A DNA stretch of 64,000 bases, taken from JBFXIE01 sp050176255 (GTDB lineage Bacteria > Pseudomonadota > Gammaproteobacteria > Burkholderiales > Burkholderiaceae_C). The DNA lies in assembly GCF_050176255.1 (NCBI RefSeq), contig NZ_JBFXIE010000013.1. One strand, 5' to 3'. The notes below the pieces were generated by a model. That model worked only from the letters and a program-made list of their open reading frames with translations. It was not told the origin of the DNA and ran no database searches. A program made the position numbers and the translations under genes. Shown here piece after piece: positions 7,759 through 16,041 of the stretch (positions are counted from its first letter, which is position 1; each line of letters begins with the position of its first letter).

Positions 7759-8321
7759 GGCGCACGCTCCGGATGCACCAGTTCGATCTGAAAGTCGGAT
7801 TCGTACGGCGGCACATGGCAGTCGATGATGCTGCCAGGGGCCATCTGCAGCCGCGCGCCCACCACGTCGGCATGCACCGGCAGGCGGACCACGCAGCGGT
7901 CCACCAGCACGGCCACCCGGATTTGCTCGGGCTGCTTGAGGGCCAGGTACTGCAGCACGCGCAGCAGCGAGTGACCGTGGTAGAGCACATCGTCCACCAC
8001 TAGCAGCTGGTGGCCGCGCAGGTCCAGGTCGGCATGGCTGGCGGGTTCATCCAGCCGTGTCTCGGGGTGCAGCAGCGTCAGGTCGTCGGCGTAGCGTTTG
8101 ACGGCCAGGTCCAGCCGCAGTGGCGGCGCGATGCCGTGGCGCTGTACCAGCAGATCGGCCAGGCGCTGGGCCAGCGGTGCGCCGCGCCGCAATATGCCGA
8201 TGATGGCCAGGGGCTGCAGCGGTTGCAGCAGGGCGCCTGCCTGGCTGGCCATGACCTGGAGTGCCGCCTCCAGTTCGGCGCTGTCGTACAGACGGCTTCG
8301 CACTTGTGCGGGTGGATGCAT
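7755..8321 (-). CDS. PyrR-like phosphoribosyltransferase
   Basis: 188-aa protein that follows the PyrR (pyrimidine attenuator/uracil phosphoribosyltransferase) pattern. IIGILRRGAPLAQRLADLL resembles the PyrR segment near the active site. LLVVDDVLYHGHSLLRVL is the PRPP loop (VDDVLYTGRT in PyrR). VLVDRCVVRLPVHADVVGARL matches the VLVDRGHRELPI...VG block. A strong GGAGG ribosome-binding site precedes the ATG. It is the first gene of a two-gene unit with the downstream phosphoribosyltransferase. No pyrimidine genes are nearby, so a regulatory role in the usual pyr operon is not evident. Confidence 0.82.
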   Translation of the reverse strand: MHPPAQVRSRLYDSAELEAALQVMASQAGALLQPLQPLAIIGILRRGAPLAQRLADLLVQRHGIAPPLRLDLAVKRYADDLTLLHPETRLDEPASHADLDLRGHQLLVVDDVLYHGHSLLRVLQYLALKQPEQIRVAVLVDRCVVRLPVHADVVGARLQMAPGSIIDCHVPPYESDFQIELVHPERAP

Positions 8322-8522
8322 CGCAACCTCCGGGTGGGTGGCCGTCGGGGCGCGGCCAGCGGGCCAGTGTCGGCAAGCGTGGGGCGCAAGTCAATGCACT
8401 GTTCTGGACCTTCTACAGCATGCCATTGGGTTGTTTGGATATGGATAAATCTTCGTTCTGGTTATGAGGCAGCAGGCCTACCATCCGGCATGTTTATCCG
8501 TCTTTGAAAGAAAGGTTTTTTC

Positions 8523-9323
8523 ATGATTTCTAAACGTGCCGTGCTGCGATTGCCCTTGGCCCTGTCCCTGGCCGCCGGATTGCTGGGGAGCGCCCTGGCG
8601 CAAGACAAGCCGCTGAAGATCGGCGTGACGGCTGGCCCGCACGCGCAGATTTTTGAGCAGGTCAAGAAGCTGGCCGATCAGCAGGGCCTGAAGCTGCAGA
8701 TCGTCGAGTTCAGTGACTATGTGCAGCCCAACGCCGCCTTGCATGCGGGTGACCTGGACGCCAACAGCTACCAGCACAAGCCTTACCTGGACGCGCAGAT
8801 CAAAGACCGCGGCTACAAATTTGCGGTGGTGGCCAACACGGTCAACTTTCCTATCGGGCTGTATTCCAAGAAGGTCAAGAAGCTGGCCGACCTGAAGGAG
8901 GGCGCGCGCTTTGGCATTCCCAACGACCCCACCAATGGCGGGCGCGTGTTGCTCTTGCTGCAGGCCCAGGGCCTCGTCAAACTGAAAGACGGCGCGGGCC
9001 TGAAGGCCACGCCGCTTGACGTGGTGAGCAATCCCAAGAAGCTGCGGTTCGTGGAGCTGGACGCGGCGCAGCTGCCGCGCTCGCTCGATGACCTGGACGC
9101 GTCGGCCATCAACACCAACTTTGCCATTTCGGCGGGGCTCAACCCCAAGTCTGACGCCATCGTGCTGGAGGCGGCCGATAGCCCTTACGTGAATCTGCTG
9201 GTGGTGCGCGAGGCCGACAAGAACAAGCCCTGGGTGGCGCAGCTGGTCAAGGTGTATCAGAGCGAGGAAATCCGCCGATTTATCGACACGCAGTTCAAGG
9301 GGTCGGTGCTGGCGGGCTGGTGA
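8523..9323 (+). CDS. metQ: Methionine-binding periplasmic protein MetQ
   Basis: Substrate receptor of the MetNIQ methionine importer (266 aa, NlpA/MetQ family). The N-terminus is a signal peptide with an AxA-type site (SALA before QDKPLKIG at about residue 27). The usual lipobox cysteine is absent, so the protein is probably soluble in the periplasm. Family blocks include GVTAGPHAQI, DLDANSYQHKPYLD, GIPNDPTNGGRVL, and INTNFAISAGL near the C-terminus. An AAAGG ribosome-binding site followed by TTTTTTC lies directly before the ATG. It is expressed apart from metNI, with 2.2 kb of unrelated genes between, and ends at a strong terminator. Confidence 0.93.
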   Translation: MISKRAVLRLPLALSLAAGLLGSALAQDKPLKIGVTAGPHAQIFEQVKKLADQQGLKLQIVEFSDYVQPNAALHAGDLDANSYQHKPYLDAQIKDRGYKFAVVANTVNFPIGLYSKKVKKLADLKEGARFGIPNDPTNGGRVLLLLQAQGLVKLKDGAGLKATPLDVVSNPKKLRFVELDAAQLPRSLDDLDASAINTNFAISAGLNPKSDAIVLEAADSPYVNLLVVREADKNKPWVAQLVKVYQSEEIRRFIDTQFKGSVLAGW

Positions 9324-9371
9324 TGCCGGTTTGCCCCCGGTAGTGACGGCCGGGGGGGTTGCGAGCTGAAA

Positions 9372-9405
9372 AAAACCCGCTGCGGCAGGCACCGCAGCGG
9401 GTTTT
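9372..9405. terminator. Bidirectional intrinsic terminator between metQ and azoR
   Basis: AAAACCCGCTGCGG (9372-9385), loop CAGGCA, CCGCAGCGGGTTTT (9392-9405): a 14-bp perfect stem with A and T tracts on its two sides. It lies between the convergent metQ and azoR genes and can serve both. Confidence 0.92.
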
Positions 9406-9428
9406 GTTGTGACGCGCAGCGCCGGGGC

Positions 9429-10079
9429 TTATGCAGCCTGGCTGACGCTGGCCTGGTTGGCGGCGCCAGCGCGCACTTCGGCCTGGATGGCCTGGGCGGC
9501 GCTTGCCAGTGCCTGGGCCTTGGCGTCGCCGCCCATGGCCACGCCTTCAGCGCGCACGAAGCGCACATCGGTCACGCCGAAAAAGCCCAGCACGGTCTGC
9601 AGGTAGCTTTCCTGGTGCTCCATGGCGCGGCCGCCTTCGCTGGTGGAGTACACACCGCCGCGGGTGGAGGCCACGATCACCGTCTTTCCCTTGGCCAGGC
9701 CTTCGGGGCCATTGGCGGTGTAGCGGAAGGTGCGGCCGGGCTGGGCGAGGCGATCGATCCAGGCCTTGAGCTGCGTGGGAATGGCGAAGTTGTAGAACGG
9801 CGCACCGATGACCACCACGTCCGCTGCCAGGAACTGGCTCACCAGACGCTCGGACACGGCGTTCTCGCGCTGCTGCGCTTCGCTCAGGCCGTCGGTCTGG
9901 CCGGTGCGCGGTGCCATGGCGTCCATGGTGAAGTGGGCTGGCGCGTCGGCCACCAGATCCAGGTAGCTCACCTGGGTGCCGGGGTGGCTGGCCTTCCAGG
10001 CCTCGACGATCTGGGCGGTTAGCTGGCGAGAAACGGACTGGTCGCCAGTGATGGCGGAATCGATGTGCAGCAGTTGCAT
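9429..10079 (-). CDS. azoR: FMN-dependent NADH-azoreductase
   Basis: Flavodoxin-like FMN oxidoreductase of the AzoR family (216 aa), reducing quinones and azo compounds with NADH. The N-terminal LLHIDSAITGDQSVSRQLT is the FMN phosphate-binding loop. APFYNFAIPTQLKAWIDRLAQPGRTFRYT is the flavin ring-binding block, and ASTRGGVYS the second one. The length matches the family. An AGGAG ribosome-binding site precedes the ATG. It is divergent from the HDOD gene and ends at the terminator shared with metQ. No LysR-type regulator is adjacent. Confidence 0.93.
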   Translation of the reverse strand: MQLLHIDSAITGDQSVSRQLTAQIVEAWKASHPGTQVSYLDLVADAPAHFTMDAMAPRTGQTDGLSEAQQRENAVSERLVSQFLAADVVVIGAPFYNFAIPTQLKAWIDRLAQPGRTFRYTANGPEGLAKGKTVIVASTRGGVYSTSEGGRAMEHQESYLQTVLGFFGVTDVRFVRAEGVAMGGDAKAQALASAAQAIQAEVRAGAANQASVSQAA

Positions 10080-10360
10080 GAAGAATCTCCTGTGTCAGTA
10101 AAAACCCTGAATGAGGGCGGCTTGAGTATTGTCGTTTTGTATTGAATCTTTGATAAGACCGCCTATTCGCGATAGATTGTCCTGAATTTGTGATGAAAGT
10201 TGCTGCCGCGCAGCGCCACTGCTCGCTACAGGCGCGCGGTGTGGTTGTGCGGCTGTATTGCAGGGCCTTGACGGTCGGCCAAGGCATTTGCCGCCACAAT
10301 GCAACAGATTGAAACATTGCGGTGCAATGCGGGGTTGCACTTCTTGCGTTGGAGCCAGCC

Positions 10361-11227
10361 TTGACCACTCATCCCATCGACCAAGACATCCAGCAAGCCC
10401 GCGTGGCGCCGGCCGTGCGGGCCATCGTGATTCCGCCGTGCCCCGAGGCGCTGCAGCGCCTGCGAGCCATCATGGCTGCGCCTGAACTGGACACGGGCGC
10501 CATTGACCAGCTGGCCAGCTCTGATGTGGCCATGGCCGCGGCGCTGATACGCCAGGCCAACAGCCCCTTGCACGCCCTGGCCCAGCCGGTGCAGACGGTG
10601 GGCATGGCGCTGACGGTGCTGGGCCTGCGCCCGGCAGTGGAACTGTTGTCGGCCTTTATCACGCGCCATGCGCTGCAGGTGCGATCGCCGCTGCTGGAGC
10701 ATTTTTGGGAAAGCTCGCACAGACGCGCCATTGCCTGCGAGCACGTCGGGCGCCTGCTCTACAGCTTTGACCCCGGCCTGGGCTACAGCTTCGGCCTGTT
10801 TTTGCATGTGGGCATGCCGGTGCTGGTGAAGGCGGTGCGCGGCTATGCCGGCACCGTCACCGAGGCGTTGGCGCGTCAGGATCGCACCTTCACCCAGACC
10901 GAAAACGCCAGCCACCGCACTGACCACGCCGTGGTGGGCGCCATCGTGGCGCGCACCTGGCATCTGCCGGGCGATGTGGCGCAGGCCATCTGGCTGCACC
11001 ACGACTTCAGCTGCCTGCAGGATGAAAAGTTCAGTCCCACGGTGCGCCAGCTGGTCGCGCTGGGCCTGCTGGCCGAGTACCTGGTGCACCATCACGAGGG
11101 CCTGGCGCCATCGCGCGAGTGGGGTCAGCACGGCGCGGCGTGCATGGAGTTTTTGCAGGTCTCGCATGACGAGCTCAACCACTGGGTGGACGAGCTGTAC
11201 CCGGCATTAGAGGCGGCGGGCTTCTGA
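10361..11227 (+). CDS. HDOD domain signalling protein
   Basis: Protein of 288 aa with an HDOD domain spanning most of it: PCPEALQRLRAIMAAPELD...LASSDVAMAAALIRQANSPLHAL is the characteristic start, followed by ALTVLGLRPAVELL. HDOD proteins are non-enzymatic relatives of HD phosphohydrolases used in signalling, motility and growth control. A GGAG sequence 6 bases upstream supports the TTG at 10361 (MTTHPIDQDI...). A GTG at 10322 would add 13 residues with no ribosome-binding site. A terminator-like hairpin follows the gene. A second HDOD protein is encoded at 44981. Confidence 0.85.
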   Translation: MTTHPIDQDIQQARVAPAVRAIVIPPCPEALQRLRAIMAAPELDTGAIDQLASSDVAMAAALIRQANSPLHALAQPVQTVGMALTVLGLRPAVELLSAFITRHALQVRSPLLEHFWESSHRRAIACEHVGRLLYSFDPGLGYSFGLFLHVGMPVLVKAVRGYAGTVTEALARQDRTFTQTENASHRTDHAVVGAIVARTWHLPGDVAQAIWLHHDFSCLQDEKFSPTVRQLVALGLLAEYLVHHHEGLAPSREWGQHGAACMEFLQVSHDELNHWVDELYPALEAAGF

Positions 11228-11312
11228 GTTTCAGGGCTGCTGGGCTGCTGGGCGTCAGCGGGGCCAGTGCGGCGTAGGCGCTTTGGCATATGGGCGCCGG
11301 ATAGTCACGAAA

Positions 11313-11331
11313 ACCGGCTGATCCAGCCGGT
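11313..11331 (+). terminator. Hairpin after HDOD gene, weak terminator candidate
   Basis: ACCGGCTG (11313-11320), loop ATC, CAGCCGGT (11324-11331): a perfect 8-bp stem. The following sequence CAAGTCTTCTTTAT is only moderately T-rich, so intrinsic termination is possible but not assured. Confidence 0.5.
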
Positions 11332-11340
11332 CAAGTCTTC

Positions 11341-11440
11341 TTTATAACGAAATCACGATATTTTTAAAAAAATATATTGGTTTGAGTTTTAAGTGACATT
11401 TCGCAGAATGCTGCTTCTTTTGATCAATCCGGCTACGACC
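11341..11440 (+). promoter_or_regulatory. AT-rich promoter region of the sulfate transport operon
   Basis: Directly before sbp lies a markedly AT-rich stretch, including ATAACGAAATCACGATAT and TTTTTAAAAAAATATATTGG, unlike the GC-rich surroundings. Sulfate operons are usually activated by the LysR regulators CysB or Cbl, which bind long AT-rich sites upstream of the promoter, so this is the likely control region. I cannot assign an exact site. Confidence 0.5.
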
Positions 11441-12448
11441 ATGACCTCGCTGACCCTCAAGACCCTTTTGGCCTCGCTGGCCCTGGCTGCCAGCGGTCTG
11501 GCCTCGGCCCAGGCCAATTCGCTGCTCAATGTTTCCTACGACGTGGCGCGCGAGTTCTACAAGGACTACAACCAGGCTTTCGTGGCCCACTACAAAAAGA
11601 CCAAGGGCGTGGACGTCAAGGTGGATCAGTCCCACGGCGGCTCCAGCGCCCAGGCGCGCGCCGTGAACGACGGGCTGGCCGCGGACGTGGTGACCTTCAA
11701 CACCACGACCGACGTGCAGTTTCTGGCCGACAACGGCGCCGTGGCCAAGGACTGGGCCAAAAAATTCCCGCACGACGCGTCGCCCACCACGTCCACCATG
11801 CTGTTTCTGGTGCGCAACGGCAACCCCAAGAACATCAAGGATTGGGATGACTTGATCAAGCCCGGTGTGCAGGTCATCGTGGTCAATCCCAAAACCGGCG
11901 GCAACGGCCGCTACGCCTATCTGGCGGCCTGGGGCAGCGTGCGCGAAAAAGGCGGCACCGATGCCCAGGCGGCTGAATTTGTGAAACAGCTGTACAAAAA
12001 CGTGCCAGTGCTGGGCAAGGGCGGGCGCGATGCCACGGCCATCTTCTTGCAACGCAACATTGGCGACGTGCTGATCACTTTCGAATCTGAAGTGCTGTCG
12101 ATCGACCGCGAGTTTGGCAAGGGCAAGGTCGATGCGGTGTACCCATCGTCCAGCGTCGTGGCCGAGAACCCTGTTGCCGTGGTCGAGCGCACCGTCGCCA
12201 AAAAGGGCACGGGCGAACTGGCCAAGGCCTACCTGGACTATCTGTACTCTGAAGAAGCGCAAGAGATTGCGGCCAAACACGCGCTGCGCCCGCGCTCGGA
12301 AACCGTGCTGAAAAGGCATGCCGCCACCTTCAAGCCGTTGCAGCAGTTCACCGTGGCCAAGTACTTCGGCTCGCTGGGTGAGGCGCAAAAAGTCCACTTC
12401 AACGACGGCGGTCAGTTCGACAAGCTCTACACCCCGGGCGCCAGGTAA
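11441..12448 (+). CDS. sbp: Sulfate-binding periplasmic protein
   Basis: Receptor of the sulfate/thiosulfate importer (335 aa). It has a Sec signal peptide (hydrophobic LLASLALAASGLASAQA) and a mature N-terminus NSLLNVSYDVAREFYKDYN, the family hallmark of sulfate-binding proteins. SHGGSSAQARAV and the NPKTGGNGRYAYLAAWG block are further ligand-site segments. The ATG at 11441 starts the signal peptide cleanly; an upstream in-frame start at 11393 would add an unrelated N-terminus. It leads the operon sbp-cysT-cysW-cysA, with three bases between its stop and the cysT start. Confidence 0.95.
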   Translation: MTSLTLKTLLASLALAASGLASAQANSLLNVSYDVAREFYKDYNQAFVAHYKKTKGVDVKVDQSHGGSSAQARAVNDGLAADVVTFNTTTDVQFLADNGAVAKDWAKKFPHDASPTTSTMLFLVRNGNPKNIKDWDDLIKPGVQVIVVNPKTGGNGRYAYLAAWGSVREKGGTDAQAAEFVKQLYKNVPVLGKGGRDATAIFLQRNIGDVLITFESEVLSIDREFGKGKVDAVYPSSSVVAENPVAVVERTVAKKGTGELAKAYLDYLYSEEAQEIAAKHALRPRSETVLKRHAATFKPLQQFTVAKYFGSLGEAQKVHFNDGGQFDKLYTPGAR

Positions 12449-12451
12449 TTC

Positions 12452-13345
12452 ATGAGCACTGCCATGTCTTCCGCGCCGCTGGCTGCGGTGGGCGCTACGG
12501 TGCCCCGGCGTGCGCCCGGCAAGGCCAAGCGGGTGCTGCCCGGCTTTGGCCTGACGCTGGGCTACACGCTGTTTTACGTGAGCATCATCGTGCTGATCCC
12601 GCTGCTGGCACTGCTGCTCAAGACGTTCACGATGACCTGGCCCCAGTTCTGGGACGCGGTGACTGCCCCGCGCGTGATGGCCTCGTACCGCCTCACATTT
12701 GGCGCATCCTTCATCGCAGCCTGCGTGAACGTGGTGTTTGGCCTGCTGATTGCCTGGGTGCTGGTGCGCTACCGGTTTCCTGGCAAGAAGATTGTCGATG
12801 CGCTGGTGGACTTGCCCTTTGCGCTGCCCACGGCCGTGGCGGGCATCTCGCTGACGGCGCTGCTGGCGGGTAACGGCTGGATCGGCCAGTATTTCGAGCC
12901 GCTGGGCATCCAGCTGGCCTTCAACCCCAACGGCATCGTGATCGCCCTGATTTTCATTGGCCTGCCTTTTGTGGTGCGCACGGTGCAGCCGGTGCTGGAA
13001 GACAGCGAGAAAGAACTGGAAGAAGCCGCCACCAGCCTGGGCGCCACGCGCTGGCAGATTTTTCGCCACGTCATCCTGCCCGCCATCACGCCCGCGCTGC
13101 TCACCGGCTTTGCCATGGCGTTTGCGCGTGCGGTGGGCGAGTATGGCTCGGTCATCTTCATCGCCGGCAACATGCCCATGATTTCCGAGATCACGCCGCT
13201 CATCATCATCGGCAAGCTGGAGCAGTACGACTACGCGGGCGCCACCGCCGTGGCCGTGGTGATGCTGGTGATCTCGTTCATCCTGCTGCTGGTCATCAAC
13301 GCGCTGCAGGCCTGGCAGCGCCGCAGTGCAGGAGCACTTGCATGA
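12452..13345 (+). CDS. cysT: Sulfate ABC transporter permease CysT
   Basis: Inner-membrane permease of the sulfate importer (297 aa, also called CysU). It has six predicted membrane segments from about residue 35 onwards. The permease EAA loop is LEEAATSLGATRWQIFRHVILPAI. The block DLPFALPTAVAGISLTALL is typical of CysT. The extra N-terminal 25 residues (Ala/Arg-rich) are cytoplasmic and not conserved. It starts three bases after sbp and overlaps cysW by four bases (ATGA). Confidence 0.95.
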   Translation: MSTAMSSAPLAAVGATVPRRAPGKAKRVLPGFGLTLGYTLFYVSIIVLIPLLALLLKTFTMTWPQFWDAVTAPRVMASYRLTFGASFIAACVNVVFGLLIAWVLVRYRFPGKKIVDALVDLPFALPTAVAGISLTALLAGNGWIGQYFEPLGIQLAFNPNGIVIALIFIGLPFVVRTVQPVLEDSEKELEEAATSLGATRWQIFRHVILPAITPALLTGFAMAFARAVGEYGSVIFIAGNMPMISEITPLIIIGKLEQYDYAGATAVAVVMLVISFILLLVINALQAWQRRSAGALA

Positions 13346-14253
13346 GCGCCGCCGTGTCTCAACGCACCGCGCGACGCGCACAGGCGGGCACCACCGAGGC
13401 GCCCTGGGTCAAGTGGACGCTGATCGCCATTGCCATGGCGTTCATGGTGCTGTTTCTGGTGTTGCCGCTGGCTGCAGTGTTTGCCGAAGCGCTGCGCAAG
13501 GGCTTTGCTGCCTATCTGGAGGGCCTGCGCGAGCCCGATGCCTGGTCGGCCATCCGGCTCACGCTGATCACTGCGGCCATTGCCGTGCCCCTGAACCTGG
13601 TGTTTGGCGTGGCGGCGGCGTGGTGCATTGCCAAGTACGAATTCAAGGGCAAGGCGTTTTTGACCACGCTGATCGACCTGCCGTTTTCCATCTCGCCGGT
13701 GGTGGCGGGGCTGATGTACGTGCTGGTGTTTGGCGCCCAGGGCTGGCTGGGCCCGTGGCTGGCGGCGCACGACATCAAGATCATCTTTGCCGTGCCGGGC
13801 ATCGTGCTGGCCACCATTTTTGTCACCTTCCCGTTCATTGCCCGCGAGCTGATTCCGCTGATGCAGGCCCAGGGCAACGACGAGGAGCAGGCGGCCATCG
13901 TGCTGGGCGCCAGCGGCTGGCAGACCTTCTGGCACGTGACGCTGCCCAACATCAAGTGGGGCCTGCTGTACGGCGTGATCTTGTGCAACGCCCGGGCGAT
14001 GGGCGAATTTGGCGCGGTGTCGGTGGTGTCGGGCCACATCCGCGGGCAGACCAACACCATCCCGCTGCACGTCGAGATTTTGTACAACGAATACCAGTCG
14101 GTCGCCTCGTTTGCCGCGGCATCGCTGCTGGCCTTGCTGGCGCTGGTCACGCTGGTCATCAAGTCGGTCGCCGAATGGCAGAGCGACAAACAGGCCAAAG
14201 CCGCGGCTGCCATGCCTCCAGAACGGCCCCAGGGCACACCCAGCAAGCGCTGA
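13342..14253 (+). CDS. cysW: Sulfate ABC transporter permease CysW
   Basis: Second permease of the sulfate importer (303 aa), pairing with CysT. It has six membrane segments. The conserved DLPFSISPVVAGLMYVLVFG motif distinguishes CysW, and the EAA loop is EEQAAIVLGASGWQTFWHVTLPNI. The ATG overlaps the cysT stop (ATGA). The last codons and the stop TGA fall inside a copy of the dispersed AAGCGCT...AGCTAT repeat that also reaches the cysA start. Confidence 0.95.
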   Translation: MSAAVSQRTARRAQAGTTEAPWVKWTLIAIAMAFMVLFLVLPLAAVFAEALRKGFAAYLEGLREPDAWSAIRLTLITAAIAVPLNLVFGVAAAWCIAKYEFKGKAFLTTLIDLPFSISPVVAGLMYVLVFGAQGWLGPWLAAHDIKIIFAVPGIVLATIFVTFPFIARELIPLMQAQGNDEEQAAIVLGASGWQTFWHVTLPNIKWGLLYGVILCNARAMGEFGAVSVVSGHIRGQTNTIPLHVEILYNEYQSVASFAAASLLALLALVTLVIKSVAEWQSDKQAKAAAAMPPERPQGTPSKR

Positions 14254-14271
14254 AAGCTATAGATTTATGAG
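14245..14271. repeat. Repeat copy bridging cysW stop and cysA start
   Basis: AAGCGCTGAAAGCTATAG is followed by ATTTATGAG. It closely matches the intergenic copy at 24659 (AAGCGCTAGAAGCTATCA, then ATAAATGAG). The TGA of cysW and the ATG of cysA both lie within the repeat, so the element seems to have been placed at, or to have formed, the gene junction. Confidence 0.55.
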
Positions 14272-15394
14272 CATTGAAATTCGCAACGTCAGCAAGCAGT
14301 TCGGCAGCTTCCAGGCGCTGCGCGACGTGAGCCTGGACATCCAGTCCGGCGAGCTCATCGCGCTGCTGGGGCCATCGGGCTGCGGCAAGACCACGCTGCT
14401 GCGCATCATCGCCGGGCTGGAGACTCCCGACGTGGGCAGCATCCACTTCAGCGGCGAAGACACCACCGACGTGCACGTGCGCGAGCGCGGCGTGGGCTTT
14501 GTCTTCCAGCACTACGCGCTGTTCAGGCATATGACGGTCTTTGACAACGTGGCCTTTGGCCTGCGCATGAAGCCGCGCAAGGAGCGCCCGTCCGAGGCAG
14601 TGATCAAGGACAAGGTGATGCGCCTGCTGCAACTGGTGCAGCTGGACTGGATTGCCGACCGCTACCCCTCGCAACTGTCGGGCGGCCAGCGCCAGCGCAT
14701 TGCCCTGGCGCGCGCGCTGGCCGTGGAGCCCAAGGTGCTGCTGCTCGACGAGCCCTTTGGCGCGCTGGACGCCAAGGTGCGCAAAGAGTTGCGCCGCTGG
14801 CTGCGCCGCCTGCACGACGAACTGCACGTGACCAGCATTTTCGTCACCCACGACCAGGAAGAAGCGCTGGAAGTGGCCGACCGCGTGGTCGTCATCAACC
14901 AGGGCAAGATCGAGCAGCAGGGCACGCCCCAGCAGGTGTGGGACAACCCGGCCAGCCCGTTTGTCTATGGCTTCCTGGGCGACGTGAACCTGTTTCACGG
15001 CCGCGCCAACGACGGGCGGGTGTATCTGGACGGCGGCACGCAGATCGACAGCCCCGACGCGCAGCATGCCGACGATGCGCGCGCGTTTGCCTACGTGCGC
15101 CCGCACGACCTGGACGTGGAGCGCTATTCACCCGGCCAGGCGCTGGACGCGCAGGGCCGCCCGCGCGGCATCGTGGTGCAGCTGGCGCGCTCCATCGTGG
15201 TGGGGCCGATCGCGCGGCTGGAACTAATCCCCGAAGGAGACACCCAATCGGCGGACAATGCGGCTTCGGACGCGTTGATCGAAGCGCAGATCCCGGCGCA
15301 GCAATTTCATGACATGGGGCTGCGTGACGGCGAGACGCTGGTGGTGACACCGCGGCGCGCCAAGGTGTTTCTGGACGAAGCCGCCGGCATCTGA
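14267..15394 (+). CDS. cysA: Sulfate/thiosulfate ABC transporter ATP-binding protein
   Basis: ATPase of the sulfate importer (375 aa). Walker A is GPSGCGKTT (about 36-44), the signature LSGGQRQR, Walker B VLLLDEPFGALD and the H-loop THD. After residue 240 it has the C-terminal TOBE-like regulatory domain of CysA (AFAYVRPHDLDVERY). The ATG at 14267 begins the standard MSIEIRNVSKQFG; no clear Shine-Dalgarno sequence is present because the upstream bases belong to a repeat copy (AGCTATAGATTT). Fourth gene of the sulfate operon. Confidence 0.95.
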   Translation: MSIEIRNVSKQFGSFQALRDVSLDIQSGELIALLGPSGCGKTTLLRIIAGLETPDVGSIHFSGEDTTDVHVRERGVGFVFQHYALFRHMTVFDNVAFGLRMKPRKERPSEAVIKDKVMRLLQLVQLDWIADRYPSQLSGGQRQRIALARALAVEPKVLLLDEPFGALDAKVRKELRRWLRRLHDELHVTSIFVTHDQEEALEVADRVVVINQGKIEQQGTPQQVWDNPASPFVYGFLGDVNLFHGRANDGRVYLDGGTQIDSPDAQHADDARAFAYVRPHDLDVERYSPGQALDAQGRPRGIVVQLARSIVVGPIARLELIPEGDTQSADNAASDALIEAQIPAQQFHDMGLRDGETLVVTPRRAKVFLDEAAGI

Positions 15395-15445
15395 GCGCCG
15401 CCCTTGCAGGGCACGCCGGGCGTCGGCCCTGCAAGGACGACAAAA

Positions 15446-15958
15446 GTGTTTTTACTGAACTGGATTGATACCGCCCCGCGCCGCATTTTGGCGCTCATCA
15501 GTGCCGCCTGTCTGGCCATGCTGGTGTTTGGCATTTTTCTGCAGCATATCGTGGGGCTGGAGCCATGCCCGATGTGCATCGTGCAGCGCTATGCACTCAT
15601 AGGTGTAGCGGTCTTCACAGGACTGGCGGCGGTTCGCAGCCAAAAAGGCTGGTGGATGAGCTGGACCGCGCTGGCCCTTGCGACCGCGGGCTTTGGCGCC
15701 TTCACGGCTGCGCGCCAAAGCTGGCTGCAGTGGTACCCGCCCGAGGTGGCCACCTGCGGGCGCGACTTCTACGGAATGATCGAAAGCTACCCCATCAGCC
15801 GAGCCCTCCCCATGATCTTTCGCGGCTCTGGCGACTGCTCCGTCGTTGACTGGACCTTTCTGGGCGGCTCGATTGCCAACTGGTCCTTCCTGTGTTTCAG
15901 CGCCCTGGCCGTGCTGATGGTGCTGCTGCTGGTGCGTGCGCAGAGAGGCGGCCGGTAA
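15446..15958 (+). CDS. dsbB: Disulfide bond formation protein B
   Basis: Inner-membrane quinone reductase that reoxidises DsbA (170 aa, four membrane segments). The first periplasmic Cys pair is in EPCPMC and the second pair lies in the larger loop (ATCGRDF and GDCSVVDW). All four essential cysteines are present. The GTG at 15446 gives the family start MFLLNWIDTAPRR, with AAGGAC upstream; a TTG at 15404 would add 14 doubtful residues. A strong terminator follows. It may be read through from the cys operon, but is functionally separate. Confidence 0.92.
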   Translation: MFLLNWIDTAPRRILALISAACLAMLVFGIFLQHIVGLEPCPMCIVQRYALIGVAVFTGLAAVRSQKGWWMSWTALALATAGFGAFTAARQSWLQWYPPEVATCGRDFYGMIESYPISRALPMIFRGSGDCSVVDWTFLGGSIANWSFLCFSALAVLMVLLLVRAQRGGR

Positions 15959-16009
15959 CGCTGGAGTTGCGGAATGGTTTGAAGATCCCAGGCTCGCCCT
16001 GGACTGTGC

Positions 16010-16041
16010 AAAAGGCGCTTTTTGAAGCGCCTTTTGTTTTT
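16010..16041 (+). terminator. Intrinsic terminator after dsbB
   Basis: AAAAGGCGCTT (16010-16020), loop TTTG, AAGCGCCTTTT (16025-16035), then GTTTTTC: an 11-bp stem with a T tract. Confidence 0.9.

Noticed and set aside
11342..13381. Long minus-strand open frame (679 codons) opposite sbp and cysT
   Set aside because: Shadow of the highly GC-biased plus-strand genes; the translation is rich in His, Gln, Arg and Gly with no domain.
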